The position numbers were made by a program, and so were the translations under genes. A stretch of DNA of 7,348 bases from Burkholderiaceae bacterium (GTDB lineage: Bacteria > Pseudomonadota > Gammaproteobacteria > Burkholderiales > Burkholderiaceae_C), in assembly GCA_017853735.1 (NCBI GenBank), contig JAFMJA010000136.1:1-7348 (forward strand), read 5' to 3'. Shown here piece after piece: positions 5,725-7,348 of this stretch. How positions within the stretch are numbered: position 1 is the first letter of the stretch; every line of letters starts with the position of its first letter. The notes beneath the pieces are model-generated. The model saw only the letters and a list, made by a program, of their open reading frames with translations, was not told where the DNA came from and searched no databases.

Positions 5725-7137
5725 ATGACTGATCGACATTTTGGTCTTTCGCTTGAAGCCAAGGCCGTGGAGGCTGACGCCGATCTTTGGCAATCCTGTC
5801 TCAGTTTGCTGGCGCAGGAGATCCCTGAGCAGCAGTTCAATACCTGGATCCGCCCCATCCTGGCCGAGTTTTCTCCAGACCAGGCAAAGATCACTTTATT
5901 TGTTGCCAATCGTTTCAAGCTGGATTGGGTTCGCGCCCAATATAGCCAACGCATCAGTGCCGTATTGGAAAAAACCTATGGCCAGCCCGTTGCATTTGAG
6001 TTGGTGCTTACTCCTCGTGAAGTTTCGGCGAGGTCTTTCTCTCGTCCAAACAACGCTGAGCCACAGGACCTGGTGGAAGATCTGGAGGGCTTGGACGACA
6101 GAAATGTTGGGCCTGCGCGTAACCGGATCAATTTGGCCTTGAGTTTTGAGTCCCTGGTGGAGGGGTCGGCCAACCGGATGGCGCGTGCGGCAGCCATGCA
6201 TGTGGCTTCTTTCCCGGGCCAGCTTTATAACCCCCTCTTCATCTATGGGGGGGTCGGTTTGGGTAAAACCCATCTGATGCATGCCATTGGCAACCGGATG
6301 CTGGCCGATCAACCGGACGCGAAAGTTCTCTACATCCATGCGGAACAGTTCGTCTCGGATGTGGTCAAGGCCTATCAGCGCAAGACTTTTGACGATTTCA
6401 GGGACAAGTATCACCTGCTAGATCTTTTGCTGATCGATGATGTTCAGTTTTTGGCCAACAAGGAGCGTACCCAGGAGGAGTTTTTCAACGCCTTTGAGGC
6501 TTTGCTGGCTAAAAAGTCGCACATTGTGATGACCAGCGACACTTATCCCAAGGGCTTGACCGATATCCACGAGCGCCTGGTTTCCCGTTTTGATTCTGGC
6601 CTGACGGTGGCGATCGAGCCGCCAGAACTGGAAATGCGTGTCGCGATTCTGATCAGCAAAGCCCAGGCAGAGGGCGCGTCGATGCCCGAGGAGGTGGCTT
6701 TTTTTGTTGCCAAAAATGTACGTTCCAATGTGCGTGAGCTCGAAGGGGCGCTACGCAAAATCCTGGCTTATTCACGCTTCAACCAGAAGGAAATATCCAT
6801 CACTCTGGCGCGCGAGGCCTTGCGCGACCTGTTGTCGATCCAGAATCGCCAAATTTCAGTGGAAAACATTCAAAAAACTGTGGCTGACTACTACAAGATC
6901 AAAGTGGCCGACATGTATTCCAAAAAGCGCCCAGCCAGCATTGCCCGCCCTCGTCAAATTGCGATGTATCTGGCCAAGGAGCTGACCCAGAAAAGCTTGC
7001 CTGAGATCGGCGAAATGTTTGGCGGGCGGGATCACACCACCGTCTTGCACGCGGTTCGCAAAATTGGTACCGAGCGCCAGCAACTCAGCGATCTGAACCA
7101 GCAGCTCCATGTTTTGGAGCAAACCCTCAAAGGCTAG
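5725..7137 (+). CDS. dnaA: Chromosomal replication initiator protein DnaA
   Basis: AAA+ ATPase that binds origin DnaA boxes, melts the DNA and loads the DnaB helicase. Complete at 470 residues. Domain I is at about 20-96 (LWQSCLSLLAQEIPEQQFNTWI), with a short linker to about 133. Domain III has Walker A GGVGLGKT (175-182), Walker B LLLIDD (234-239), sensor 1 around MTSD (269-272), the arginine finger in VSRFD (R288) and sensor 2 in NVRELEG (R337). Domain IV is a DnaA helix-turn-helix with the GRDHTTVLHA signature (434-443). The ATG at 5725 is preferred over the adjacent TTG (5722). It gives about 20 residues before LWQ, where E. coli has four. GTG at 5767 would give an E. coli-like start. None has a clear Shine-Dalgarno. 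Confidence 0.98.
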   Translation: MTDRHFGLSLEAKAVEADADLWQSCLSLLAQEIPEQQFNTWIRPILAEFSPDQAKITLFVANRFKLDWVRAQYSQRISAVLEKTYGQPVAFELVLTPREVSARSFSRPNNAEPQDLVEDLEGLDDRNVGPARNRINLALSFESLVEGSANRMARAAAMHVASFPGQLYNPLFIYGGVGLGKTHLMHAIGNRMLADQPDAKVLYIHAEQFVSDVVKAYQRKTFDDFRDKYHLLDLLLIDDVQFLANKERTQEEFFNAFEALLAKKSHIVMTSDTYPKGLTDIHERLVSRFDSGLTVAIEPPELEMRVAILISKAQAEGASMPEEVAFFVAKNVRSNVRELEGALRKILAYSRFNQKEISITLAREALRDLLSIQNRQISVENIQKTVADYYKIKVADMYSKKRPASIARPRQIAMYLAKELTQKSLPEIGEMFGGRDHTTVLHAVRKIGTERQQLSDLNQQLHVLEQTLKG

Positions 7138-7141
7138 TGAC

Positions 7142-7161
7142 CATGAAAAAATTATCTTTTA
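7142..7161. other. AT-rich segment, possible unwinding element
   Basis: Seventeen of 20 bases are A or T, beginning five bases after the dnaA stop, with A6 and T4 runs around TTATC. It lies about 50 bases from the perfect DnaA box at 7210. It may help duplex opening, but composition is the only evidence. Confidence 0.3.
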
Positions 7162-7209
7162 CAGATCCAAGCGCATAAACCTGGGGATGACTATGGAACA
7201 AGTGCGTAC

Positions 7210-7218
7210 TTATCCACA
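7210..7218 (+). promoter_or_regulatory. DnaA box, perfect consensus
   Basis: TTATCCACA, 9 of 9, plus strand, 72 bases after dnaA. It is the second perfect box in the window; the first (5655-5663) is in the gap on the other side of dnaA and in opposite orientation. Confidence 0.85.
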
Positions 7219-7223
7219 ACTTT

Positions 7224-7255
7224 CTTTGTCTGCCTGGACTTATGCCAGACACAAG
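7224..7255. repeat. Bulged inverted repeat in the origin region
   Basis: TGTCTG (7227-7232) pairs with CAGACA (7246-7251). The pairing extends by CTT (7224-7226) with AAG (7253-7255) if C7252 bulges out, giving a 9-pair stem with a 13-base loop. An alternative inner stem, CTGG with CCAG, uses some of the same bases. It starts six bases after the perfect DnaA box. It could be a protein site or a cruciform-forming element. No U tract follows, so it is not a standard dnaA terminator. Confidence 0.4.
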
Positions 7256-7296
7256 GCTTGCCCGATACCGACCTGCAAACAGTTTCTCAAGCAGCG

Positions 7297-7309
7297 CAAG
7301 TGATTGATA
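7297..7309 (-). promoter_or_regulatory. IHF-consensus site in the dnaA-dnaN gap
   Basis: The minus strand reads TATCAATCACTTG, a full match to WATCAANNNNTTR. It lies between the perfect DnaA box at 7210 and the near-perfect one at 7328, comparable to E. coli oriC, where IHF binds between DnaA sites and assists opening. Binding here is inferred from the motif only. Confidence 0.5.
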
Positions 7310-7327
7310 AAACAAGAGAAAATCAAG

Positions 7328-7336
7328 CTATCCACA
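7328..7336 (+). promoter_or_regulatory. DnaA box, one mismatch
   Basis: CTATCCACA, 8 of 9 to consensus with only the first base different, in the same orientation as the box at 7210-7218. It is 18 bases past the IHF-consensus site and just inside the window end, so more boxes may follow. Confidence 0.55.
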
Positions 7337-7348
7337 GAAACAGCCTTT

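Larger units (their letters stand above)
7138..7348. other. Start of the dnaA-dnaN intergenic region, probable part of oriC
   Basis: These 211 bases after the dnaA TAG run to the window edge without reaching dnaN, which normally follows. I see no convincing coding sequence or terminator. They contain a perfect DnaA box (7210-7218), an 8-of-9 box (7328-7336), an IHF-consensus site (7297-7309), a bulged inverted repeat (7224-7255) and an AT-rich segment (7142-7161). A 7-of-9 box-like sequence on minus at 7182-7190 is not above chance. The content fits an origin or an origin-associated control region; the right part lies beyond the window. Confidence 0.6.

Noticed and set aside
6247..6253. A run of seven G in the Walker A codons of dnaA, possible phase variation or sequencing error.
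   Set aside because: The frame is intact through the run and the Walker A motif is perfect. An essential gene is an unlikely place for phase variation.
6171..6300. A repeated 10-mer CAACCGGATG at 6171-6180 and 6291-6300.
   Set aside because: Both copies encode Asn-Arg-Met inside conserved DnaA sequence; this is chance codon identity.
7185..7303. An open frame starting with ATG ACT ATG GAA after dnaA.
   Set aside because: It runs through the DnaA box and the inverted repeat, has no ribosome site and resembles no protein I recognise. It is better read as non-coding origin DNA.

Overview
This window is a conserved chromosomal housekeeping region around the replication origin of a betaproteobacterium. 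It most resembles Burkholderiales, probably Comamonadaceae-like. The evidence is the divergent order mnmE-yidC-yidD-rnpA-rpmH / dnaA, the style of the proteins (a DnaA with a short N-terminal extension and the QQFNTWI motif, and an RnpA with the RAVTRN..RR form of its RNA-binding motif), and moderately high GC. I cannot fix the genus from sequence alone.

Layout, left to right. Positions 2-847 (+) hold the C-terminal, NAD-binding RCK part of a KefB-type cation:proton antiporter, cut off by the window edge. Its TGA shares one base with the ATG of apt (847-1413, +), adenine phosphoribosyltransferase. Apt converges on mnmE (1443-2849, -), the last gene of a leftward block: rpmH (5386-5520), rnpA (4868-5299), yidD (4602-4871), yidC (2929-4605), mnmE. 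The rnpA/yidD and yidD/yidC junctions are both ATGA overlaps. A good sigma70-type promoter lies just upstream of rpmH. The divergent rpmH-dnaA gap (5521-5724) carries that promoter, a perfect DnaA box, a near-perfect DnaA box, an IHF-consensus sequence and an AT-rich stretch. dnaA (5725-7137, +) is complete. The final 211 bases (7138-7348) are the beginning of the dnaA-dnaN gap; dnaN itself is not reached. They hold a second perfect DnaA box, another near-perfect box, a second IHF-consensus sequence, a bulged inverted repeat and an AT-rich segment.

How the parts work together: DnaA starts replication and probably acts at the flanking boxes, both to open the origin and to control its own gene. 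RpmH (ribosomal protein L34), RnpA (RNase P protein), YidD and YidC (membrane protein insertion) and MnmE (tRNA wobble-uridine modification) form a translation and membrane-biogenesis operon read away from the origin. apt and the antiporter gene are read toward the origin.

I found no CRISPR array, insertion sequence, tRNA or rRNA gene, prophage or defence gene. I do not see a previously undescribed system. The least ordinary signal is regulatory: each gap flanking dnaA carries one perfect DnaA box plus one perfect IHF-consensus match, which suggests a two-part origin or control region.
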